Source: Actinotalea sp. (GTDB lineage: Bacteria > Actinomycetota > Actinomycetes > Actinomycetales > Cellulomonadaceae). From it: a stretch of DNA of 5,557 nucleotides. The stretch spans positions 1 through 5,557 of the forward strand of contig JACIXM010000232.1 in assembly GCA_014360395.1 (NCBI GenBank). The letters are read 5' to 3'. The notes beneath the pieces are model-generated. The model worked only from the letters and a program-made list of their open reading frames with translations, was not told the origin of the DNA and ran no database searches. Both the position numbers and the translations under genes were made by a program. Below, piece by piece: positions 1-5,557 of this stretch. The stretch's first letter is position 1, and every line of letters begins with the position of its first letter.

Positions 1-902
1 ACGTCGGAGATGCCGGACAGCTTCTTGGCCTGGACACCCTCCTTGACCTTCTCGATGACCTTCTCGGGCCCGACCGTGTAGGGCAGCTCGGTGACCACGA
101 TGCCCTTGCGCCGCGGTGTGACGTTCTCGACCCGCGCGGTCGCCCGGGTCCGGAAGGAGCCGCGCCCGCTGCGGTAGGCGTCCCGCACGCCGTCCAGACC
201 GACGATCTTGCCGCCACCGGGCAGGTCCGGGCCCGGCACGAACCGCATGAGGTCCTCGACGGTCGCGTCCGGGTGGTCGACGAGGTGGCGGGCGGCGGTG
301 ACGACCTCCACGAGGTTGTGCGGCGGCATGTTCGTCGCCATGCCGACGGCGATCCCGGACGCGCCGTTGACGAGGAGGTTCGGGATCGAGGACGGCAGCA
401 CGCCCGGCTGCGTGAGCTTGTTGTCGTAGTTGGGGACGAAGTCGACGGTGTCCTCGTCGAGGTCCGCGACCATCGCCATCGCAGCCGGGGCGAGGCGGGC
501 CTCGGTGTACCGCGCCGCGGCCGGGCCGTCGTCGAGGGACCCGAAGTTGCCGTGGCCGTCCACGAGCGGCAGCCGGAGCGAGAACGGCTGGGCCATGCGG
601 ACCAGCGCGTCGTAGATCGCCGCGTCACCGTGCGGGTGCAGCTTGCCCATGACCTCGCCGACGACGCGCGCCGACTTCACGTAGCCGCGGTCCGGGCGCA
701 GCCCCATGTCCGCCATCTGGAACAGGATGCGGCGCTGCACCGGCTTGAGGCCGTCCCGGGCGTCCGGCAGGGCGCGGGAGTAGATGACCGAGTAGGCGTA
801 CTCGAGGAACGAGCCCTCCATCTCGGCGGCGACGTCGATGTCGACGATCCGCTCCTGGACGGGTTCGGCGGGCTGCGTCGGGCCGGTGGTGCGGCGGGCC
901 AT
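1..902 (-). CDS. parC: DNA topoisomerase IV subunit A (ParC), N-terminal part
   Basis: This is the DNA breakage-reunion subunit of topoisomerase IV, a cytoplasmic type IIA enzyme that works with ParE to decatenate and relax DNA. Only the first 300 residues are present; the gene continues past position 1. The start is ATG at 902-900, with a GAGGAG ribosome site 11 bases upstream; another ATG at 945-943 is out of frame. Visible landmarks are [18 protein letters not shown] (residues 34-51), the helix-turn-helix segment [17 protein letters not shown] (89-105), and RYTEAR (131-136) with catalytic Tyr132 and its partner Arg131. After these come [22 protein letters not shown] (within 175-196) and [17 protein letters not shown] (about 270-286). 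The short [15 protein letters not shown] loop and the [12 protein letters not shown] segment match actinobacterial ParC as I remember it better than GyrA. The C-terminal beta-pinwheel, which would settle ParC versus GyrA, lies outside the window. It is transcribed divergently from the acetyltransferase gene. Confidence 0.95.
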   Translation of the reverse strand, partial: MARRTTGPTQPAEPVQERIVDIDVAAEMEGSFLEYAYSVIYSRALPDARDGLKPVQRRILFQMADMGLRPDRGYVKSARVVGEVMGKLHPHGDAAIYDALVRMAQPFSLRLPLVDGHGNFGSLDDGPAAARYTEARLAPAAMAMVADLDEDTVDFVPNYDNKLTQPGVLPSSIPNLLVNGASGIAVGMATNMPPHNLVEVVTAARHLVDHPDATVEDLMRFVPGPDLPGGGKIVGLDGVRDAYRSGRGSFRTRATARVENVTPRRKGIVVTELPYTVGPEKVIEKVKEGVQAKKLSGISD

Positions 903-913
903 CGGGGCAGGTG

Positions 914-919
914 CTCCTC
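914..919 (-). promoter_or_regulatory. Ribosome binding site of parC
   Basis: Read on the minus strand this is GAGGAG, 11 bases before the ATG at 902-900. The spacing is slightly long, but it is the only purine-rich Shine-Dalgarno-like stretch ahead of parC and it supports the chosen start. Confidence 0.65.
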
Positions 920-943
920 GGGACGGGGTCGTGACGTCGTGCC

Positions 944-949
944 ATTGTC
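944..949 (-). promoter_or_regulatory. Candidate parC -10 element
   Basis: On the minus strand the sequence is GACAAT, four of six matches to TATAAT, and it is the only A/T-rich patch upstream of parC. A start site about seven bases downstream (near 937) would give a leader of about 35 bases including the GAGGAG ribosome site. No TTGACA-like -35 is visible; the expected place (about 967-972) holds one half of a 12-base palindrome. This is inference from spacing and composition only. Confidence 0.3.
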
Positions 950-960
950 GCCGCTGTCGG

Positions 961-972
961 ACCGGGCCCGGT
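961..972. repeat. 12-base perfect palindrome in the divergent promoter region
   Basis: ACCGGGCCCGGT reads the same on both strands. It lies between the divergent parC and acetyltransferase starts and overlaps the expected -35 position of the candidate parC promoter, so it could be an operator half-site pair. Such palindromes also arise by chance in sequence this GC-rich. Confidence 0.35.
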
Positions 973-982
973 GCAGGCGCGC

Positions 983-998
983 GGGTCCCCGGGTCCCC
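983..998. repeat. Tandem 8-base direct repeat (GGGTCCCC x2)
   Basis: Two exact head-to-tail copies of GGGTCCCC occupy 983-990 and 991-998. Each copy is itself nearly palindromic around its central T. They end where the -35 region of the acetyltransferase promoter would be expected (about 998-1003). They could be a regulator binding site or simple slippage in GC-rich DNA; the sequence alone does not decide. Confidence 0.4.
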
Positions 999-1020
999 GT
1001 CCGGGCCGAGGCGTGCCGTC

Positions 1021-1033
1021 TAGCCTGGTGCGG
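1021..1033 (+). promoter_or_regulatory. Leaderless promoter (TAGCCT -10) of the acetyltransferase gene
   Basis: TAGCCT at 1021-1026 fits the actinobacterial -10 pattern TAnnnT. Six bases separate it from the GTG start at 1033, so if the final T sits at -7 the predicted transcription start is the G of the start codon. No Shine-Dalgarno sequence precedes this GTG, which agrees with a leaderless message. No clear -35 hexamer is visible, which is common for such promoters. The TAG of the element is also an in-frame stop 12 bases upstream of the GTG, so the coding region cannot extend further upstream. Confidence 0.55.
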
Positions 1034-3765
1034 TGACCCACGACGCGGCGCCGGCGTACCCCCGGCACTGGGAGGCGGACGTCGTGCTGCGCGACGGCGG
1101 CACGGCCCACGTCCGCCCGATCCTGCCGTCGGACGCCGAGGCGCTCCAGCAGTTCCACGTGGGCCAGTCGGAGCGGTCCACCTACTTCCGGTTCTTCGCA
1201 CCGTTGGAGCGCCTGCCCGAGTCCGACCTGCGGCGCTTCACCCACGTCGACCACCGCGACCGGGTCGCGCTGCTCGCGATCGCCGGCGAGGCCGACGGTG
1301 AGCGGATCATCGCGGTCGCCCGCTACGACAGGGTGGACGCCCGCACGGCAGAGGTGGCCTTCAACGTCGCGGACGACCACCACGGTCGCGGCCTGGGGTC
1401 CGTCCTCCTGGAGCACCTCGCGGCCGCCGCGCGCGAGCGCGGCATCGCCCGGTTCACCGCCGAGGTGCTGCCGCAGAACTCCCAGATGATCGCCGTGTTC
1501 CGGGAGGCCGGCTACGCGGTGAGCCAGCGTCTGGAGGACGGCATCCTGACGGTCTCCTTCGACCTGGACCCGACCGAGCGCTCCCGGGCCGTCATGGCCG
1601 ACCGCGAGCACCGCGCCGAGGCCCTCAGCGTGCACGGGCTGCTCGAGCCGTCCTCGGTGCTCGTGGTCGTCGCCGGTGAGGCGGGCAGTGCGCAGGAGCG
1701 GCGCCTCGCCCAGGCCGTCGTCCGGCACCTCGTCGGCGCCGGGCCCGCCGGGCGTAGACCCGTGGTCCACGTGGTGGACCCGGCCGCCCCGCCGGTGGAC
1801 GAGGTGACCGCGTCGGAGGGGCTGACGCGGTACGCCGCGGTCGAGGACGTCGTCGGCCCGGTCGACCTGGTGGTGCTGGCGGTCCCGGCCGTGACCTCCG
1901 CCGACGTCGTCCGGCGCTGCGCGCGCCTGGGCCCGCGGGCGGTCGTCGTGCTCTCCGGCGGCTTCGCCGAGGTCGGACCGGACGGGCTCGCGCTGCAGCG
2001 TGAGCTGTTGCGCAGTGCGCACGCAGCCGGCATGCGGGTCCTCGGCCCGGCGAGCTTCGGCTTCCTCCGCTACGCCCAGGGGGAGGACGGCGCGGTCCGC
2101 ACCGTCAACGCCTCCCTCGCCCAGGAGCTGCCCCAGCCGGGCGGCCTCGCGCTGTTCTGCCAGTCCGCACCGCTCGCCGTCGGACTGCTGGAGTCGGCGC
2201 GCCGTCGGCGGATCGGGGTGTCGACCTTCCTGTCCTCCGGCAACCGCGCGGACGTCTCGGGCAACGACGCCATGCAGTTCTGGACGGACGACCCGGCGAC
2301 GACGGTCGTCGGCCTGTACCTGGAGTCGATCGGCAACCCGCGCAAGTTCTCCCGGGTGGCGCGGCGGCTGGCTGCCACCAAGCCGGTCGTGGTGCTCACG
2401 GCCGGACGCTCCGGGCACGTCATCCCCGCCGGGCACGCCGTGCGCCTGACGCGCGTGCCGCGGCAGGCGCTCGACGAGCTCCTGCGCCAGTCCGGCGTCA
2501 TCCGCGTGGAGAGCCAGCACCAGCTCCTCGACGTGGCCCAGCTGTTCGCGCACCAGCCGTTGCCCGCCGGACGGCGGGTCGCCGTCGTCGCGGGTTCGGA
2601 ACCGCTCGCTGCCCTGGCGGCCGAAGCGGTGGCCTCGGCGGGCCTGATCGTCAGTGCCCGGTGGACGATCACGGACGAGGACGCGCAGAAGCTCCAGGAG
2701 CGGCTCACGTCTCTCGCGGCGGACCGCGCGGCGCACGACGCCGTCGTCGTCGTCCACGTGCCGACCGTCCGGGAGACCGACCCCGCCGTGCCCCGCGCGG
2801 TGGCGCGCGCGGCCGCGGCGTCGGGCACGACCACGGTGGCCTGCGTGCTCGGCCTGCGGGGCATCACCCCGGAGCTGACGGCCCCCGACTCCGCCGGCAC
2901 GGGACGGACGGTGCCGGCCTACGCCGCGCCGGAGGACGCCGTGCTCGCCCTCGCGGCGGCCGTCCGGTACAGCGCGTGGCGCTCCGCGGACCGCGGGCGC
3001 CCGCTGCGGCTGGACGGCGTGGATCCTGCTGCGGCCCGGCGGCTCGTCGCCGAGCGGATGCAGGAGGCCGACCCCGGCGTCGTGACGCTCGACCAGGAGA
3101 GCGTGGCCGCCCTGCTGCGCTGCTACGGGATCGACGTCTGGCCGACGGTCGTCGTCCACGACGCGGGGGAGGCGGTCGCCGCGGCGGACCGGCTCGGCTG
3201 GCCCGTGGCGCTGAAGAGCACCGCCGCGCACCTGCGGCACCGCATCGACCTCGGAGGCGTGCGGCTCGACCTCACGGACGGGCCGTCCCTGGTGGCGGCC
3301 ATGGAGCAGATGCGGGCCCACCTCGCGGCCCTGGGCGAGGCTGAGGGCCCCTTCGAGGTCCAGCGGATGGCCCCGCCCGGCGCCGCGTGCGTGATCCGCT
3401 CCGCCGAGGACCCCCGCTTCGGGCCGGTCGTCTCGTTCGGCCTGGCCGGGGACGCCGTGGACCTGCTCGGCGACGTGAGCCACGGCATCGCACCGCTGAC
3501 CGACGCCGACATCCGGGAGATGGTGCTCGCGGTGCGGGCCGGGCCCCGACTGTTCGGCTACCGCGGCCTGCCCCCGGCGGACGTCGCCGCGCTGGAGGAC
3601 GTCCTGGCACGGGTCAGCGTGCTGGCCGACGACGTGCCGGAGCTGCACCACCTCGAGCTGCACCCGGTCGTCGTCGCGGAGCGGGGCGCGGCGGTCCTGT
3701 CCGCCCAGGTGCAGCTCGCGCAGACCGAGCGTGTCGACAGCGGGCGCCGGGTCCTGCCGGCCTGA
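1033..3765 (+). CDS. GNAT / acyl-CoA-synthetase-like fusion, PatA-type protein lysine acetyltransferase
   Basis: The 910-residue cytoplasmic protein has four parts. Residues about 18-180 form a GNAT acetyltransferase: a conserved N-terminus (LRDGGTAHVRPI), candidate general base Glu107 in AEVAF, and the acetyl-CoA loop HGRGLG (117-122, His replacing the usual Gln/Arg). Residues about 200-345 are a CoA-binding Rossmann-like domain, 355-510 a succinyl-CoA-ligase-like flavodoxin domain with SSGNRADVSGNDAMQFW (401-417), and 685-895 an ATP-grasp domain with Lys728 and QRMAPPG (777-783). GNAT first and synthetase second is the order of actinobacterial PatA-type enzymes that acetylate lysines, for example in acetyl-CoA synthetase; it is reversed from enterobacterial Pat. 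Databases often label such proteins bifunctional acetate-CoA ligases, but the phosphohistidine motif and the usual ATP-grasp Asp/Asn metal ligands are missing, so I infer a regulatory synthetase half. An in-frame stop at 1021 and the leaderless promoter fix the GTG start. The substrate is not visible from sequence. Confidence 0.92.
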   Translation: MTHDAAPAYPRHWEADVVLRDGGTAHVRPILPSDAEALQQFHVGQSERSTYFRFFAPLERLPESDLRRFTHVDHRDRVALLAIAGEADGERIIAVARYDRVDARTAEVAFNVADDHHGRGLGSVLLEHLAAAARERGIARFTAEVLPQNSQMIAVFREAGYAVSQRLEDGILTVSFDLDPTERSRAVMADREHRAEALSVHGLLEPSSVLVVVAGEAGSAQERRLAQAVVRHLVGAGPAGRRPVVHVVDPAAPPVDEVTASEGLTRYAAVEDVVGPVDLVVLAVPAVTSADVVRRCARLGPRAVVVLSGGFAEVGPDGLALQRELLRSAHAAGMRVLGPASFGFLRYAQGEDGAVRTVNASLAQELPQPGGLALFCQSAPLAVGLLESARRRRIGVSTFLSSGNRADVSGNDAMQFWTDDPATTVVGLYLESIGNPRKFSRVARRLAATKPVVVLTAGRSGHVIPAGHAVRLTRVPRQALDELLRQSGVIRVESQHQLLDVAQLFAHQPLPAGRRVAVVAGSEPLAALAAEAVASAGLIVSARWTITDEDAQKLQERLTSLAADRAAHDAVVVVHVPTVRETDPAVPRAVARAAAASGTTTVACVLGLRGITPELTAPDSAGTGRTVPAYAAPEDAVLALAAAVRYSAWRSADRGRPLRLDGVDPAAARRLVAERMQEADPGVVTLDQESVAALLRCYGIDVWPTVVVHDAGEAVAAADRLGWPVALKSTAAHLRHRIDLGGVRLDLTDGPSLVAAMEQMRAHLAALGEAEGPFEVQRMAPPGAACVIRSAEDPRFGPVVSFGLAGDAVDLLGDVSHGIAPLTDADIREMVLAVRAGPRLFGYRGLPPADVAALEDVLARVSVLADDVPELHHLELHPVVVAERGAAVLSAQVQLAQTERVDSGRRVLPA

Positions 3766-3820
3766 CGCCCGGCGCCGTCCACCGTCCCGGGCGCGGTCCC
3801 TGCGGCAGGCGCGCGGGGTG

Positions 3821-3825
3821 GGAGG
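3821..3825 (+). promoter_or_regulatory. Ribosome binding site of the DUF5998-like gene
   Basis: GGAGG lies eight bases before the GTG at 3834, ideal spacing. It decides the start: the ATG at 3826 directly after the site is too close and in another frame, and upstream codons in the gene's own frame overlap the acetyltransferase gene. The 68-base gap before the gene (3766-3833) shows no TAnnnT promoter motif, so read-through from the acetyltransferase gene is plausible. Confidence 0.75.
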
Positions 3826-3833
3826 ATGTGCCG

Positions 3834-4415
3834 GTGCCCACGACGACCGACCTCCGCAGCGCCCTGGACCTGGCCGGCTACTACCCCGAGCTCGTCGCCG
3901 ACGTGCTCGACGTGGCCCTCGCCGGCGAGGACGTCCTGGCCCACCTGGTCCACCCCGAGACGACCTTCGACGCCGCCGAGGTGCGGCGGCACGTCACGGT
4001 CCTGGTGCTGACACCGACGCGCCTGGTGCTCGCCCACGTCGACGACCACCCGGCGGACTCGGTGCACCCCTCGGCGAGTGCCTCGGCGACCACCGAGTCG
4101 GTCCCGCTGGACCAGGTGCACACCGTCGGCCTGACGCACGTCGTCCCCGTACCGGAGCGGCACCGGGCCGGGGCCACGCCCGCGGAGCTGACGCTGGCGC
4201 TCGGGTGGGGCGCCGTCCGCCGGATCGACCTGGAGCCGGCGACCTGCGGGGACCCGGACTGCGACGCCGACCACGGCCTGTCCGGCACGAGCACCCCCGA
4301 CGACGTCGTCGTCCGGGTCTCGGCGCGCGCCGAGGGCAAGGAGGCGGTGCGGGCGGCGGTCGCCTTCGCCCGCGCGCTGTCCGCCGCGACGGCCTCGGCC
4401 CGAGCGCGCCGGTGA
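3834..4415 (+). CDS. DUF5998-like actinobacterial protein, possible PH-like fold
   Basis: This gives a 193-residue soluble protein with no signal peptide or membrane segment and no known function. Overall sequence and neighbourhood recall the actinobacterial DUF5998 group; that assignment is from memory. The N-terminus (residues 5-50) looks helical (LRSALDLAGYYPELVADVLD). Residues 50-135 show alternating strand-like segments, HVTVLVLTPTRLVLAHVDD, then PLDQVHTVGL, then LTLALGWGAVRRIDL, and a final helix (166-184) follows the strand DDVVVRVSA. This pattern resembles bacterial pleckstrin-homology-like domains; that is inference. A Ser/Ala/Thr-rich loop lies at 79-89. The only two cysteines, Cys138 and Cys143, sit in CGDPDCDADHG with His148, a possible metal or redox site. 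The start follows from GGAGG eight bases upstream. The stop overlaps the start of the phosphodiesterase gene by four bases, so the two products are probably made in step. Confidence 0.85.
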   Translation: MPTTTDLRSALDLAGYYPELVADVLDVALAGEDVLAHLVHPETTFDAAEVRRHVTVLVLTPTRLVLAHVDDHPADSVHPSASASATTESVPLDQVHTVGLTHVVPVPERHRAGATPAELTLALGWGAVRRIDLEPATCGDPDCDADHGLSGTSTPDDVVVRVSARAEGKEAVRAAVAFARALSAATASARARR

Positions 4416-5557
4416 CGGCGGTTGCCGACCGGCTCCACACCGCAGGCCTCGTGCTGCCGGACTACGGCGGGCTGAGCCTGGACCGGGTCCTGCCCGCGGC
4501 GCTGGGCGCCGTCGGCGCGCCCGTCCCGGCCGGGGCCGGCGACGCGCAGGCGGCCCGGCAGCGGCTCGGGGTCCCTGTCGCCGACCGGGTCGTCGTCGTC
4601 CTGGTGGACGGGCTCGGCCACCGGATGCTCACCGAGCGCGCCGGGCACGCACCCTTCCTGCGGCGTCGGCTGGCCGACGCGACCGTGCTGACCTGTGGCT
4701 TCCCGTCGACGACGGCGACGTCGATGGGTCTGTTCGGCACCGGCCAGCCGGCGGGACGCACCGGCCTGGCCGGGTACACGGTGCGCCACCCGGACGGCGG
4801 GCTCGGCAACCTCGTCTCCTGGGAGGGCATGGGGGAGCCCCGCCGCTGGCAGCGGGAGCCGTCGCTGCTCGGTCACGCCGCCGAGCTGGGCGTCGCGGTC
4901 GGGTCGGTCGGTCCGGCTGCCTTCGCCCGCTCGGGTCTGACCGAGGCGGCGCTGTCGGGCGCGACGTACGTCGGGGCGGAGTCCCTCGAGGCCCGCGTGG
5001 ACGCCGCCCTCGAGCTGCTGCGCCGCGGGACCGCCCTGGTCTACCTCTACTGGGGTCAGGTCGACAAGGCCGGCCACCAGCACGGGTGGCGGTCGCCGCA
5101 GTGGGGCGACGAGCTGGCCGCAACCGACTTCGAGCTCGGCCGGCTGGCCCGGTCCGTGCCGCGGGGGACCACCGTGGTCGTCACCGCGGACCACGGCATG
5201 GTGGACGTCGACCGGTCACAGCTCGTGGACGTCGCGGCTGAGCCGGCGCTGCGCGCCGACGTGGAGCTGGTGGCGGGGGAGCCGCGCGCGACCCATGTGC
5301 ACACCGCACCAGGGACGGCGGGCACCGTGGCGCAGCGCTGGCGGGAACGCCTCGGGGACGCCGCCGTCGTGCTTCCGCGGGACGAGGCGGTCGCGGCCGG
5401 GCTGTTCGGCGAGGTCGCCGGCCACGTGGTGCCGGTCATCGGCGACCTCGTCGTGGCGGCGACCGGCGTCGCCGGGGTGGTGGACTCACGGACGCAGACG
5501 CCGCACTCGCTGCTGCTGCGTGGGATGCACGGGTCGTTGACGGCGGGGGAGATGCAG
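4412..5557 (+). CDS. Alkaline-phosphatase-superfamily phosphodiesterase / nucleotide pyrophosphatase, 3' end missing
   Basis: The 382 residues present belong to the type I phosphodiesterase / nucleotide pyrophosphatase family, two-metal hydrolases that cleave phosphodiester or phosphoanhydride bonds through a threonine intermediate. The expected active-site set is visible in order: Asp66 in VLVDGLG, nucleophile Thr101 in GFPSTTATS, Asp218 and His222 in WGQVDKAGHQHG, Asp260 and His261 in TADHGM, and His373 in GMHGSL. The missing end is probably only a few tens of residues at most, since the final metal-binding His is present. There is no signal peptide, so the enzyme is likely cytoplasmic, unlike secreted relatives. 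The substrate cannot be told from sequence; nucleotides, sugar-nucleotides and phosphonate-type esters are possible. The GTG start at 4412 overlaps the TGA of the upstream gene (GTGA), and no Shine-Dalgarno site precedes it, which points to translational coupling. Confidence 0.92.
   Translation, partial: MTAVADRLHTAGLVLPDYGGLSLDRVLPAALGAVGAPVPAGAGDAQAARQRLGVPVADRVVVVLVDGLGHRMLTERAGHAPFLRRRLADATVLTCGFPSTTATSMGLFGTGQPAGRTGLAGYTVRHPDGGLGNLVSWEGMGEPRRWQREPSLLGHAAELGVAVGSVGPAAFARSGLTEAALSGATYVGAESLEARVDAALELLRRGTALVYLYWGQVDKAGHQHGWRSPQWGDELAATDFELGRLARSVPRGTTVVVTADHGMVDVDRSQLVDVAAEPALRADVELVAGEPRATHVHTAPGTAGTVAQRWRERLGDAAVVLPRDEAVAAGLFGEVAGHVVPVIGDLVVAATGVAGVVDSRTQTPHSLLLRGMHGSLTAGEMQ

Noticed and set aside
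273..1301. A 342-codon plus-strand frame opposite parC running into the acetyltransferase gene
   Set aside because: The minus strand encodes an unmistakable ParC here, and the plus-strand product is an Arg/Val/Asp/Gly-rich shadow without domains; it also crosses the divergent promoter region.
625..3663. A 1012-codon open reading frame on the minus strand, antisense to the acetyltransferase gene and to the start of parC
   Set aside because: Its product is a low-complexity mix of Arg, Gly, His, Asp, Val and Gln with no recognisable domain, it lies opposite a well-supported conserved gene, and it overlaps parC in a different frame. Long stop-free antisense frames are expected in DNA this GC-rich.
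3791..3814. Imperfect hairpin between the acetyltransferase and DUF5998-like genes (GCGC/GCGC and CCTG/CAGG arms)
   Set aside because: The stem is broken by an uneven internal loop, there is no T-tract, and the ribosome site follows within seven bases. I do not regard it as a supported terminator.
3387..3833. Upstream in-frame extension of the DUF5998-like gene into the acetyltransferase gene
   Set aside because: The extra residues are an Arg/Gly/Pro-rich out-of-frame reading of the ATP-grasp domain, whereas GGAGG at 3821-3825 is ideally spaced from the GTG at 3834.
3881..5194. A 437-codon minus-strand frame opposite the DUF5998-like and phosphodiesterase genes
   Set aside because: The plus-strand reading shows conserved catalytic motifs in order; the antisense product is compositionally biased and matches nothing I recognise.

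Overview
This window looks like ordinary chromosomal core from a very GC-rich actinomycete (roughly three-quarters G+C by eye). Three of the four starts are GTG, wobble positions are strongly G/C, and the ParC and protein-acetyltransferase types are actinobacterial. A Micrococcales or Cellulomonas-like organism is my best guess; that is inference from sequence style and recalled family features, not a measured placement. I see no mobile element, tRNA, rRNA, CRISPR array or sign of recent transfer.

Layout: (1) Positions 1-902, minus strand: the 5' end of parC (topoisomerase IV subunit A), reading out of the left edge. (2) Positions 903-1032: a 130-base divergent intergenic region with the parC ribosome binding site, a weak parC promoter candidate, a 12-base palindrome, a tandem 8-base repeat and a TAGCCT -10 element placed for leaderless transcription of the next gene. 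(3) Positions 1033-3765, plus strand: a 910-residue fusion of an N-terminal GNAT acetyltransferase and a C-terminal ADP-forming acyl-CoA-synthetase-like module, the architecture of actinobacterial PatA-type protein lysine acetyltransferases. (4) Positions 3766-3833: a 68-base gap with a good Shine-Dalgarno site. (5) Positions 3834-4415, plus: a 193-residue protein resembling the actinobacterial DUF5998 group. (6) Positions 4412-5557, plus: an alkaline-phosphatase-superfamily phosphodiesterase, overlapping the previous gene by 4 bases and running off the right edge with nearly all of its catalytic core present.

The last two plus-strand genes are almost certainly co-transcribed and translationally coupled, and the acetyltransferase may belong to the same transcript. 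The points most worth a second look are the apparent loss of catalytic motifs in the synthetase half of the acetyltransferase (suggesting a regulatory sensor rather than a ligase), the PH-like pattern with a Cys/Asp/His cluster in the DUF5998-like protein, and the compact divergent promoter region. I did not find a convincing new multi-gene system.
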